From an uncultured Pelagibacteraceae bacterium (lineage in GTDB: Bacteria > Pseudomonadota > Alphaproteobacteria > Pelagibacterales > Pelagibacteraceae): 40,529 bases of DNA. The notes under the pieces are model-generated. The model was not told the origin of the DNA. It ran no database searches and saw nothing but the letters and a program-made list of their open reading frames with translations. Shown one piece after another: positions 18,900 through 28,038 of this stretch. The stretch covers positions 1 to 40,529 of the forward strand of contig CACKVV010000003.1 of the NCBI GenBank assembly GCA_902603665.1, read 5' to 3'. Position 1 is the first letter of the stretch. Each line of letters starts with the position of its first letter. The position numbers and the translations under genes were made by a program.

Positions 18900-19820
18900 T
18901 TTATCAAAACAATACAACAAAATACTTTTTTGAACATGAACTCTATTCGATGCTTGTTGCCAGACATGAGATTTTTTTCCTAAGAATACTTTATTTGTAA
19001 CTTCATTTCCTCTAGGTAAACAGTGAAGAAAAATTACATTTTTTTTTGCGCTATTTAATAATTTTTCATCTATTTTAAATTTTTTAAATTCTTTAATTTT
19101 TTGCTTTATATTTACACGATCGTTCAGAGAGATTACTTTATCTGAAAAAATTACATCAGCATTTTTTACTGCTTTTTTTGGGTCATGAAAAATATTAATA
19201 TTCCTTTTGTTCTTCTTAACCCAATCCATAACAAACTTTTTAGGTTTATAATTTTTTGGACATCCAACATTTAATTGAAAAGAAAATTTCACACTTGCGG
19301 CAATCAAACTATTTAGAACATTATTACAATCACCTATCCAAGATATATTGAGTTTTGAAATTGGTTTTTTTTTTATTTCCTCAACTGTAAAAACATCTGA
19401 AAGAATTTGTGTAGGATGAGATGATGGACTTAAACCATTAATTACTGGAATATTTGAGTATTTACAAAATTCTTGTATTTTATTATCACTATCAGTTCTA
19501 AGCATAAAACCATCACCATAAGTAGACAGAATTTTGGCTGTATCTGCAAGGCTCTCTCCGCCTTTGCCCAAATGTATTTCTTTAGATTTTAAAGTTAATG
19601 TACCACCCCCTAATTGTTTAATTGCAAGATAAAAACTTAATCTTGTTCTAGAACTAGGTTTTTCAAACATTTGTATTAATAACTTTCCACGTAGTGGTTT
19701 ATCTTTATCAATATCAAGTGTACTTAAATTTTTTCTAATTTTTTTTCTTTTTTTTGCATTTTCTAAGATTTTTCGAAGATCTTGTGATGGTATATCTTTT
19801 ATATTTATAAAATGTTTCAT
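18891..19820 (-). CDS. argF: Ornithine carbamoyltransferase
   Basis: FEKPSSRTRLSFYLAIKQLGG, SHPTQILSDVFTV, FLHCLPRGNEV. Confidence 0.95.
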   Translation of the reverse strand: MKHFINIKDIPSQDLRKILENAKKRKKIRKNLSTLDIDKDKPLRGKLLIQMFEKPSSRTRLSFYLAIKQLGGGTLTLKSKEIHLGKGGESLADTAKILSTYGDGFMLRTDSDNKIQEFCKYSNIPVINGLSPSSHPTQILSDVFTVEEIKKKPISKLNISWIGDCNNVLNSLIAASVKFSFQLNVGCPKNYKPKKFVMDWVKKNKRNINIFHDPKKAVKNADVIFSDKVISLNDRVNIKQKIKEFKKFKIDEKLLNSAKKNVIFLHCLPRGNEVTNKVFLGKKSHVWQQASNRVHVQKSILLYCFDKLR

Positions 19821-20992
19821 ATTTTATAATTTTCACAAACTTTTCTTATTATTTTTAAAGCAATCTTAATCTCTGATTTTTTCACATTGAGTGGAGGCAA
19901 AATTCTTATTACATTTTCTGCCGCGCGTATTGTAAGCAACTTATTGTCGATTAATTGTTGTATAAATTTTGTCTGGTCAAAATTTAATTGTAAACCAATT
20001 AATAAACCTCTGCCTCTTACTTCTTTAATAATTTTAGGAAATTGTACTTTGAATTTATTTAATTCTAAATGAAAAAATTTTGACAATTTTTTAACATTTT
20101 GTAGAAATCCTTTTTTTAAAATTTGATCAAGTACTGCATTGCCAACTGTCATTGCTAAGGGATTGCCACCAAATGTTGAACCGTGAGTTCCGGGCAACAT
20201 TCCTTTTGCAACTTTTTTTGTCATTAAAACTGCACCAATTGGAAACCCTCCACCGATACCTTTTGCTATAGGTACGATATCAGGTTTTACTTTCGCAGAC
20301 TCGAACGCAAGAAAAGTACCTGATCTTCCAATACCACACTGAACTTCATCCAAAATAAGCAAAATACCTTTTTTATTGCAAAGTTTTCTTAACTCTCTGA
20401 TACAAAAATCTGGAATAGTCTTAATGCCACCTTCTCCAAGAATTGTCTCAACCATTATAGCTGCTGTATTTTTGTTTATGAGTTTCTGCATTTTTTTGTG
20501 ATTTCCAAAGTCAAAGTGGTCAAAACCAGGAACTTTTGGTCCAAAGCCCTCTGTCATTTTTTTTGATCCACTAGCATTTATTGCAGCAATAGTTCTTCCA
20601 TGAAATGAGTTTTTAATACATATAATTCTATTTTTGTTTGGCTTTCCAATCGAATAAAAATATCTTCTTGCAACTTTTATAGCTGCCTCTGTTGCCTCCG
20701 CACCACTATTCTGAAAGATTACAGCATCCGCAAATGTATTTTTTGTAAGTCTTTTTGCTAAATTTTCTCCCTCAGGAATTATAAATGCATTAGATACATG
20801 CCAAAGTTTTTTGGCTTGATCTTTTAATTTTCCATACAAATATGGGTTTGCGTGTCCTAGAGAGTTTACAGCTATTCCCTGAACAAAGTCTAAATACTTT
20901 TCTCCTTTTGATGAATAAAGAAAACTGCCAATTCCTTTTTTAAAAGATAAATTTCTTCTTTTATAATTATTTGCTAAAGAGCTTTTATTCAT
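19817..20992 (-). CDS. argD: Acetylornithine/succinyldiaminopimelate aminotransferase
   Basis: NSGAEATEAAIKVARRYFY, LLILDEVQCGIGRSGTFLAFE, AKGIGGGFPIGA, GTHGSTFGGNPLA. Confidence 0.95.
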   Translation of the reverse strand: MNKSSLANNYKRRNLSFKKGIGSFLYSSKGEKYLDFVQGIAVNSLGHANPYLYGKLKDQAKKLWHVSNAFIIPEGENLAKRLTKNTFADAVIFQNSGAEATEAAIKVARRYFYSIGKPNKNRIICIKNSFHGRTIAAINASGSKKMTEGFGPKVPGFDHFDFGNHKKMQKLINKNTAAIMVETILGEGGIKTIPDFCIRELRKLCNKKGILLILDEVQCGIGRSGTFLAFESAKVKPDIVPIAKGIGGGFPIGAVLMTKKVAKGMLPGTHGSTFGGNPLAMTVGNAVLDQILKKGFLQNVKKLSKFFHLELNKFKVQFPKIIKEVRGRGLLIGLQLNFDQTKFIQQLIDNKLLTIRAAENVIRILPPLNVKKSEIKIALKIIRKVCENYKI

Positions 20993-21145
20993 TAATTGTC
21001 AATTTGTTTAATATTGGTTTTTACAAATCGTTATATTGCAACCATAGGTTATTATTAAATAAATTATTAACTTGTTAAAAAAACCAAAATTTGACTTGTT
21101 TTTAAGTTATTTATGTTTCAACATAATGTTATATAAATAATATAA

Positions 21146-21160
21146 ACTACAAAATGTAGT
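21146..21160. repeat. Perfect inverted repeat just upstream of the gcrA start
   Basis: ACTACA-AAA-TGTAGT, ending 5 nt before the ATG at 21166. Confidence 0.6.
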
Positions 21161-21165
21161 AAGTT

Positions 21166-21657
21166 ATGAGCTGGACAGAAGAAAAGGTCAATAAATTAAA
21201 AGAGTTATGGGGTAAAGGCCAAACTGCGAGTCAGATTGCTGAGATAATTGGTGGTATCAGCAGAAATGCAGTTATTGGTAAAGCTCATAGGCTTAATCTG
21301 TCTGCAAAAATAAAAACTAGATCAGCTATTAATTTTAACAATTCTCAAAAAGTGAATGAGAACAGCACCGCAAGAAGAGGAAGAAAAAGTAGATTTAGAT
21401 CTTTACTTTTAGATAAAGATTTTGAACCAGCAAAAAATTTGCAGCTTGAAGAACTTACTGAAGATACTTGCAAGTATATGGAAGGACATCCAGATGAAAA
21501 AAACTCATCTTTTTGTGGAAGGAAAACTGTTGAAAAGTTTTCGTACTGCCCACTTCATTTAATGATTGTTTTCCAACCAAAAGGTAAAAAAGAAGATGTT
21601 GTTGAAAAAGACGATGATGTTCCGCAGTTTATAGAAAAAAAAATTAAATCAGCCTAA
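21166..21657 (+). CDS. gcrA: GcrA-family cell cycle regulator
   Basis: MSWTEEKVNKLKELWGKGQTASQIAEIIGGISRNAVIGKAHRLNLS; C-terminal FCGRKTVEKFSYCPLHLMIVFQP. Confidence 0.95.
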   Translation: MSWTEEKVNKLKELWGKGQTASQIAEIIGGISRNAVIGKAHRLNLSAKIKTRSAINFNNSQKVNENSTARRGRKSRFRSLLLDKDFEPAKNLQLEELTEDTCKYMEGHPDEKNSSFCGRKTVEKFSYCPLHLMIVFQPKGKKEDVVEKDDDVPQFIEKKIKSA

Positions 21658-21932
21658 TTTAAAATCTTATCTTTAGCCTTTTTAAATTCCTCATCTGAAA
21701 TAATGCCCTGCTCTTTGAGTTTATTTAAATTATTAATTTGATCAATTAAATTTGAATTAGAGTTTGAGATGTCTTCATTCTCTTCGATACCACTTATAGC
21801 TATTTTTTCATCTTCAGATTTATTTTTCATATTTTGTTTTGCCTCTATACCTCTACTTATAGCCTTGCTAGATATTATTATAACTGTAGCAAAAATTATT
21901 ATTGCAATACCAAAAACCAAATAGTTTAACAT
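21654..21932 (-). CDS. Small membrane protein with C-terminal SHOCT domain
   Basis: N-terminal TM (YLVFGIAIIIFATVIIIS) and C-terminal LIDQINNLNKLKEQGIISDEEFKKAKDKIL. Confidence 0.8.
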   Translation of the reverse strand: MLNYLVFGIAIIIFATVIIISSKAISRGIEAKQNMKNKSEDEKIAISGIEENEDISNSNSNLIDQINNLNKLKEQGIISDEEFKKAKDKILN

Positions 21933-22894
21933 TAGGTCACCTCTTGATTATTTTTTCTAGTGTATTGGCCACCAGATCTCCAATTATAACTATATTTTTC
22001 TATCTCATCTTCAAACTTTTTATTTGCTTTTAATCCAAGATCAAAGTTAGTTTTATATTTTTTCGTAGGAATGTTATCATATTTCAATAGAACCAATTGA
22101 TCATAAGTTAACAAAGGTTTTGGCAAAAGTCCTAAAAAAACTGCTGTCATTTTTGCAATCGGTAAAGGCATTGGAATTAGTAGACGTTTTTTTTGTATTG
22201 ATTTTAATATTTTTTTTAAAATTTCTTTAAATGTCAATATCTCGGGGCCGATACACTCTATTGTTTCATTTTTAATATCATTTGAAATTATTTGGTATAT
22301 AATTTCAGCCAGGTCTGAAACATGTATAGGAACAAATTTTGTTTCACCATTATAATATAATGGCATAAACGGTAGTTTGGATAATAAAGACATAAAATTT
22401 GTTGTAAAGTTGTCATCAATTCCATAAACAATTGAGGGTTTAAGAATTAAAGAATTTTTAAAATTTTTTTTAACATTGTTTTCTCCATCTAGTTTACTTT
22501 TTGCATAAATACTATTTGGAGCGTTTTCTACTCCCAAAGCTGAAACATGAATGAATTGATCAATTTTTTTTTCTTTAGCAATTTTAGATAGAATATTTGG
22601 GAAAATTGAGTGTATCTTATTAAATTGGCCTTTTTTTGTTTCATACAAAATACCAATAAGGTTAACGCATATTGAGCAGGTATTGAATAAATCCTTAATT
22701 TTTCCCTCATCAAGGCTATCCAATTCTACCAATTCTAAATATCCTGGATTAGCTTGAGTTTTTAATTGAAGGCCTTTCTGATGAATATTTCTTGTAACAG
22801 CAACTACTTTGTAGTTATTTTTAGTTAGTTTCCGAATAAGATTTCGCCCAATATTTCCTGTAGCGCCAAAAACTAGAATTTCTTTATGTTTCAT
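21932..22894 (-). CDS. NAD(P)-binding atypical SDR, NDUFA9/complex I-associated type
   Basis: ILVFGATGNIGRNLIRKL, FIHVSALGVENAPNSIYAKSKLDGEN, LKPSIVYGIDDNF. Confidence 0.85.
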   Translation of the reverse strand: MKHKEILVFGATGNIGRNLIRKLTKNNYKVVAVTRNIHQKGLQLKTQANPGYLELVELDSLDEGKIKDLFNTCSICVNLIGILYETKKGQFNKIHSIFPNILSKIAKEKKIDQFIHVSALGVENAPNSIYAKSKLDGENNVKKNFKNSLILKPSIVYGIDDNFTTNFMSLLSKLPFMPLYYNGETKFVPIHVSDLAEIIYQIISNDIKNETIECIGPEILTFKEILKKILKSIQKKRLLIPMPLPIAKMTAVFLGLLPKPLLTYDQLVLLKYDNIPTKKYKTNFDLGLKANKKFEDEIEKYSYNWRSGGQYTRKNNQEVT

Positions 22895-22911
22895 ATATAT
22901 ACTTTTCTAAA

Positions 22912-23523
22912 ATGAATGTAGATATTAAATTACATAAGTTAGATTTACCAGATGATTTAGCTTTTAGTGACAAAATTGCAGTCGATTGTGAATTCATGGG
23001 TCTTAATGTTGAAAGAGATAGATTATGTTTAGTTCAAATATCAAGTGGCAAGAATGATGCCCATATTGTTCAATTGGATAAAGAAAATTATAACGCACCA
23101 AATTTGAAAAAGCTTTTAACAAACAAAAGTATTAACAAAATTTTTCACTTTGCTAGGGCAGATTTGCTATTTATAAAAAAATATTTAAAGATAAATGTTG
23201 AAAATATAAATTGTTCTAAAATAGCATCAAAATTAGCTAGAACGTTTTCTGATAAGCATGGATTAAAAGATCTTATAAAAGAATTTATTGGAGTAGATGT
23301 AAGCAAACAATTACAAACTTCTGATTTTGGAGGAGTGCTCTCAGAAAAACAAATGAAATATTGTGCAAATGATGTAATATATTTACACAAAATTTTTGAG
23401 GGGCTAGAAAAAATTCTAATACGTGAAAAAAGAATAGACTTATATAAAAACTCAATTAAATTTATATCAACCAGAGTTGATCTAGATCTTGCATCATTCA
23501 AGGATGATATCTGGTCTCATTAA
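22912..23523 (+). CDS. rnd: Short ribonuclease D-like 3'-5' exonuclease (no HRDC)
   Basis: DEDD motifs IAVDCEFMGL, HFARADLLF, YCANDVIYLHKIF; 203 aa. Confidence 0.88.
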   Translation: MNVDIKLHKLDLPDDLAFSDKIAVDCEFMGLNVERDRLCLVQISSGKNDAHIVQLDKENYNAPNLKKLLTNKSINKIFHFARADLLFIKKYLKINVENINCSKIASKLARTFSDKHGLKDLIKEFIGVDVSKQLQTSDFGGVLSEKQMKYCANDVIYLHKIFEGLEKILIREKRIDLYKNSIKFISTRVDLDLASFKDDIWSH

Positions 23524-24501
23524 ATGAAAAAAACCAAATATAAAAAAATAGCAAAAGATGTAATTCAAAATGAAATAGAGGGTCTAAAAAAACTTAAGTC
23601 ATCTATTGGAAAATCTTTTGATCAAGTCATTAAAACTATTCTTGGATGCAAAAATGGTAAAATAATTGTGTCTGGTGTCGGTAAAAGTGGAATTATCAGT
23701 AAGAAGTGGGCCGCAACATTTTCATCTACTGGAACACCTTCTTTTTTTATGGACGCCTCTAATGCGTCTCACGGTGATATGGGACAAATAAATTCAAATG
23801 ATGTGGTTATATTAATAAGTTTAAGTGGATCCTCATCTGAGCTTAAAAATATTATTCAGTACTGTTCTAGAAATAGAAGCATAAAACTAATAGGTATAAC
23901 TGCAAATATAGATTCTTTACTATATAAAAACTCAGACATTAAGATTTTAGTTCCAAATGTAAAAGAAGCTGGTCCAGGTAGTTTCGTTCCAACAACTAGT
24001 ACAACAAATCAATTGGCTCTAGGAGACGCAATAGCAATTACTTGTATGATTGCAAAAAACTTTGGAAAGTTAGATTTTAAAAAATATCATCCATCTGGAT
24101 CTTTGGGAGTAAAACTTAAAACAGTTGGAGACATTATGTTGAAAGGTAATAAAATACCATTTGTAAAAGAAAATATTACAATGGTAAATGCGTTAAAGAT
24201 TATAACAGACAAAGGACTTGGAGTTTTATTTGTTAGAAAAGATGATCGTACTACTGGGATTTTAACAGATGGTGATTTAAAGAGAATTAGTCAAAGAAAA
24301 ATGGATTTTCAAAAGTTAAAAATTAAATCTCTTATGAAAAAGAATCCAATAAGTATAGAAAAAGATACATTGGCTGCAAAAGCACTTGAAATAATGAATA
24401 CTAAACGGATAACAAGTTTATGTGTTCATAAAGGGAAACAAAAAAACAAAACAATTGGGGTTATTCACATACATAATATTTTAAATGCAAATATTTATTA
24501 G
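23524..24501 (+). CDS. kdsD: Arabinose-5-phosphate isomerase (KdsD/KpsF), SIS plus CBS domains
   Basis: GVGKSGIISKKWAATFSSTGTPSFFMDASNASHGDMGQI, FKKYHPSGSLGVKL, two CBS repeats. Confidence 0.94.
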   Translation: MKKTKYKKIAKDVIQNEIEGLKKLKSSIGKSFDQVIKTILGCKNGKIIVSGVGKSGIISKKWAATFSSTGTPSFFMDASNASHGDMGQINSNDVVILISLSGSSSELKNIIQYCSRNRSIKLIGITANIDSLLYKNSDIKILVPNVKEAGPGSFVPTTSTTNQLALGDAIAITCMIAKNFGKLDFKKYHPSGSLGVKLKTVGDIMLKGNKIPFVKENITMVNALKIITDKGLGVLFVRKDDRTTGILTDGDLKRISQRKMDFQKLKIKSLMKKNPISIEKDTLAAKALEIMNTKRITSLCVHKGKQKNKTIGVIHIHNILNANIY

Positions 24502-25260
24502 ATGTCTCTCAAGTCTTCAATTCAGGTAATTATATTAATAATTATTTTCATAATTATTGGGGGAGTTTATTTAAAGTATTTTTCTAGTAAAAATATTTTA
24601 GTAAGTGAAAATCTTGAGAAAACTGAAGAAAATTTTGAAAAAATTTTTACAAATGATGAGAATATTAAAAAAGAAAATTCTGTAAGTCAAAAAGCTAAAA
24701 CAGAAAATAAATTGGATGAAGAAAGAAATACAAATGACTTAGTGTCCTCAAAAAAAAATGTTTTGGTCAAAAACAAAAATCTGGAAAATAATAAAAGTTT
24801 AATAAATAACAAAAATGAAATGCCTAACATCGTAAAAGATGTGGAATATTTGACAACAGATAAAAACGGAAATAAATATAAAATTTTAGCAACTTCTGGA
24901 AGAACAAATAAAAGTAATATTAACATTCTAGATCTTGAAAACGTAAACGGTGAAATCACTTCAGATAAAAGATCTAGTATATATATAACTTCAGATTTTG
25001 CTGAATATAATTCATCCTCACTAGAATCGAAATTTTACACTAATGTAATTATTAATTATGAAGATAAAAAAATAACTTGCGAAAAATTTGATATAAATAT
25101 GGATACCAATGTTGCAATAGCTTATAATAATGTTGTGGTAACCGATCCAAAGTCAATAATGAAAGCAAATAATATAACACTAAACATTGAAACTAAAGAA
25201 ATTGAAATCAATCCAGAAAAAAATAAAAAAAATAAAGTTAAAATCAAAACGATACAGTAA
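24502..25260 (+). CDS. lptC: LPS export protein LptC-like, single TM plus OstA-like beta domain
   Basis: TM IIFIIIGGVYLKYF, long charged linker, then VEYLTTDKNGNKYKILATSGR...ITSDFAEYNSSSLESKFYTNVIINYEDKKITCEKFDI; immediately precedes lptB. Confidence 0.75.
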   Translation: MSLKSSIQVIILIIIFIIIGGVYLKYFSSKNILVSENLEKTEENFEKIFTNDENIKKENSVSQKAKTENKLDEERNTNDLVSSKKNVLVKNKNLENNKSLINNKNEMPNIVKDVEYLTTDKNGNKYKILATSGRTNKSNINILDLENVNGEITSDKRSSIYITSDFAEYNSSSLESKFYTNVIINYEDKKITCEKFDINMDTNVAIAYNNVVVTDPKSIMKANNITLNIETKEIEINPEKNKKNKVKIKTIQ

Positions 25261-26037
25261 ATGGCAGTTATAAAAAAATTTAGAATTAAAAGCTTTAAGG
25301 AAAAAGAAACATTGGTAGAATTAAATAAAGTCTCAATGTTTTATAATAAGAGACAAATCTTAAATGATCTTAACCTTAAAATAAACAGAAATGAAGTTTT
25401 AGGTATGCTTGGTCCAAACGGAGTTGGAAAATCTACAATCTTCCACATCATTTGTGGACTTAAGGATCCAAGCTATGGAAAAGTTTTAATAAATAATGTA
25501 GATTGCACAAAAATACCCATTTACGAGAGAGCTACCAGATTTAAACTAGGTTATGTACCACAATATGGAGGATTTATACAAGACTTAAATCTTTATGAAA
25601 ATTTAAAACTTGTTGCAGAGATTCATTTTAAAGAAAAAGACTTAAGACAAACTAAAATAGAAAAAATTATTTCACAATTTGAATTTGATTCACTTTTAAA
25701 AATTAAAGCAAAATATCTTTCTGGTGGACAAAAAAAAAAATTGGTAATTGCAATGGCATTAATTAACGATCCAAGTATTTTACTTTTAGATGAGCCTTTC
25801 GCAGCTTTAGATATTCTGACTATAAAAATGTTGCAACAAATAATAGTTAATCTGCAATCAATGGAGAGAATTACTGTAGTTGTCTGCGATCACCAAGCTA
25901 GAGATCTTTTAAGTTGTGTTGATAGAGCAATTGTATTATCCAATGGCAAAATTATTGCCTCTGGAAGTCCAAATGAAATAATTAATGATACTAATGCAAG
26001 ATCAGCGTATTTTGGTGATGAATTTAAAATAAATTAA
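25261..26037 (+). CDS. lptB: LPS export ABC transporter ATP-binding protein
   Basis: GPNGVGKSTIFHIICGL, YLSGGQKKKLVIAMAL, LLLDEPFAALD, VVVCDHQARDLLSCVDRAIVLSNGKII. Confidence 0.93.
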   Translation: MAVIKKFRIKSFKEKETLVELNKVSMFYNKRQILNDLNLKINRNEVLGMLGPNGVGKSTIFHIICGLKDPSYGKVLINNVDCTKIPIYERATRFKLGYVPQYGGFIQDLNLYENLKLVAEIHFKEKDLRQTKIEKIISQFEFDSLLKIKAKYLSGGQKKKLVIAMALINDPSILLLDEPFAALDILTIKMLQQIIVNLQSMERITVVVCDHQARDLLSCVDRAIVLSNGKIIASGSPNEIINDTNARSAYFGDEFKIN

Positions 26038-26044
26038 TTTTTCA

Positions 26045-27376
26045 ATGCAAAACCAGATAAAAATATTTAATAAAATCAAGCCATTCAATAAAACAATAGA
26101 AGTAACACCAGATAAAAGCCTCTCTATTAGAACAATACTATTGGCAAGCCAAGCAATAGGTGTCTCTACAATATCAAATTTACTGGAGTCTGAAGATGTA
26201 TTGAATGCAGTTAGATCTATAAAAAAACTTGGTATTGAATGCAAGAAAAAAGGTAATAAATATAAAATTCTTGGATATGGATTAAATGGCTTTGATATTA
26301 AAAAAAAAACAACAATCGATGCAGGAAACTCCGGAACACTTGCACGGTTAATATTAGGATTATTAGTTAAATCAGAAAAAACTGTAAAAATAGTCGGAGA
26401 TAAAAGTCTATCAAAGAGAGATTTTTCAAGAGTTACTGAACCTCTGAAAAAATTTGGGACAAGTATAAGATCAAAAAAAAATTCATTACCAGTTGAAATA
26501 TTAGGTACTAACTTTTTAAGACCAATAAATTATTTTGAAACAAGAGGAAGTGCACAGTGTAAAAGTACTATAATGCTTGCAGCTTTAAATACTCCTGGAA
26601 CTACAATTATTAAAGCAAAGAAATCAAGAAACCATACGGAACTTTTATTTAAATTTTTAAAAATACCTATTAAAATAAAATCAAATAAAGATTTCGATCT
26701 TATAAAAGTTGTAGGACTTAAACAATTTAATGCATTTGATTATGTTGTCCCAGGGGATATTAGTTCAAGCGCTTTCTTTATAGTTTTAACGACTTTATCA
26801 GAAAATTCAAAAATTAGAATTAAAAATATAAATATTAATAAAAGTAGGACTGGAATTATTACAATTTTAAAAAAAATGAATTGTAAAATTAGTTTAAAAA
26901 ATAAAAGAACATATAAAGGAGAGCGAACATCAGACATAGTAGTTGAAAGTTCAAAAAATATAAAAGGTTTTAGGTGCCCTCCATCTTTAAATAGTGCTGC
27001 AATAGATGAATTCTTGGTAATTTTTTTAATAGCAGCAAAAGCAAAAGGTATATCCAGCTTTAAAAATTTAGGAGAGTTGAATAAAAAAGAAAGCCCAAGA
27101 TTAGACATTGCTGTAAGTTTTCTTAAGAGTATTGGAGTCAAAGTTGAAAGAAAAAAAGATAATTTAAAAATATTTGGTAATCCTAAATTTAAGCTGAATA
27201 AGAATATTCATATTAAAAATTATTTAAAAGATCACAGAGTTTTTATGATGTCTTGTATAGCTGCTCTATCTTTCGTTGAACATGGTAAAGTTATTATAGA
27301 AGACAAGGATTCTATAAATACTTCATTCCCTTCTTTCCTTAAAATATTAAAAAAATTAGGAGCAAAAATAAATTGA
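26045..27376 (+). CDS. aroA: 3-phosphoshikimate 1-carboxyvinyltransferase
   Basis: PDKSLSIRTILLA, DAGNSGTLARLILGLL, GDKSLSKRDFSRV, KSRNHTELL, VPGDISSSAFF. Confidence 0.95.
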   Translation: MQNQIKIFNKIKPFNKTIEVTPDKSLSIRTILLASQAIGVSTISNLLESEDVLNAVRSIKKLGIECKKKGNKYKILGYGLNGFDIKKKTTIDAGNSGTLARLILGLLVKSEKTVKIVGDKSLSKRDFSRVTEPLKKFGTSIRSKKNSLPVEILGTNFLRPINYFETRGSAQCKSTIMLAALNTPGTTIIKAKKSRNHTELLFKFLKIPIKIKSNKDFDLIKVVGLKQFNAFDYVVPGDISSSAFFIVLTTLSENSKIRIKNININKSRTGIITILKKMNCKISLKNKRTYKGERTSDIVVESSKNIKGFRCPPSLNSAAIDEFLVIFLIAAKAKGISSFKNLGELNKKESPRLDIAVSFLKSIGVKVERKKDNLKIFGNPKFKLNKNIHIKNYLKDHRVFMMSCIAALSFVEHGKVIIEDKDSINTSFPSFLKILKKLGAKIN

Positions 27377-28038
27377 GGAAACTAAACAAAAGAATTGAAT
27401 TTAAAATTGCAGCAGATGGAAGTAGCGCCTCTGGAAAAACAACTGGGGGCAAACTAATTGCAAAAAAATTTAAGATGAAATTCCTTTCAAGTGGTACTCT
27501 ATATAGATTTTGCGCCCTTAAAACTTTAGAAAATAAAAATACATACAATGTAAAATTTATTAACAAAATTGCTAATTCAATTACTTTAAAAAAATTACAA
27601 AATAAAAAGCTCTATAACCCTGAGGTAGCAAGATTGTCGTCAATAATTGCAAAAAAACCTTTTGTCAGAAAAGCACTAAAAGGTTTTCAAAAAAATTTTA
27701 TTAAAAAATCAAAATTAGTTGTTGTTGAGGGAAGAGATATAGGCTCAAAAATACTAAAATCTGCGGACTTAAAGCTCTTCTTTACCTGTTCTACAAAAGA
27801 AAAGGCAAAGAGAAGACTTAGAGAATATAAAAGTCTTAATAAAAAGATAACTTTAAAACAAGTCGAAAAAGCCTTGATTCAAAGGGATAAGGAAGACACT
27901 AAAAGAAAAATAAGTCCCTTGATTATGACCAAAAATGCTGTATTAGTCGACACCACTAAATTAACAATTAAGCAAATGGAGGCAAAACTTACAAATTTAG
28001 TAGAGAATTCGATTATAAAAAAATATGGAAATCTATAA
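27373..28038 (+). CDS. cmk: Cytidylate kinase (TTG start)
   Basis: IAADGSSASGKTTGGKLIAKKF, FLSSGTLYR, VVEGRDIGSKIL; TTG start overlaps the aroA stop. Confidence 0.93.
   Translation: MRKLNKRIEFKIAADGSSASGKTTGGKLIAKKFKMKFLSSGTLYRFCALKTLENKNTYNVKFINKIANSITLKKLQNKKLYNPEVARLSSIIAKKPFVRKALKGFQKNFIKKSKLVVVEGRDIGSKILKSADLKLFFTCSTKEKAKRRLREYKSLNKKITLKQVEKALIQRDKEDTKRKISPLIMTKNAVLVDTTKLTIKQMEAKLTNLVENSIIKKYGNL

Noticed and set aside
23145-23501. 118-aa minus-strand ORF opposite rnd
   Set aside because: Antisense to the DEDD exonuclease; no recognisable domain.
24687-27566. Minus-strand ORFs opposite lptC, aroA and cmk
   Set aside because: Phe/Leu-rich antisense translations of Lys/Asn-rich genes; no independent support.
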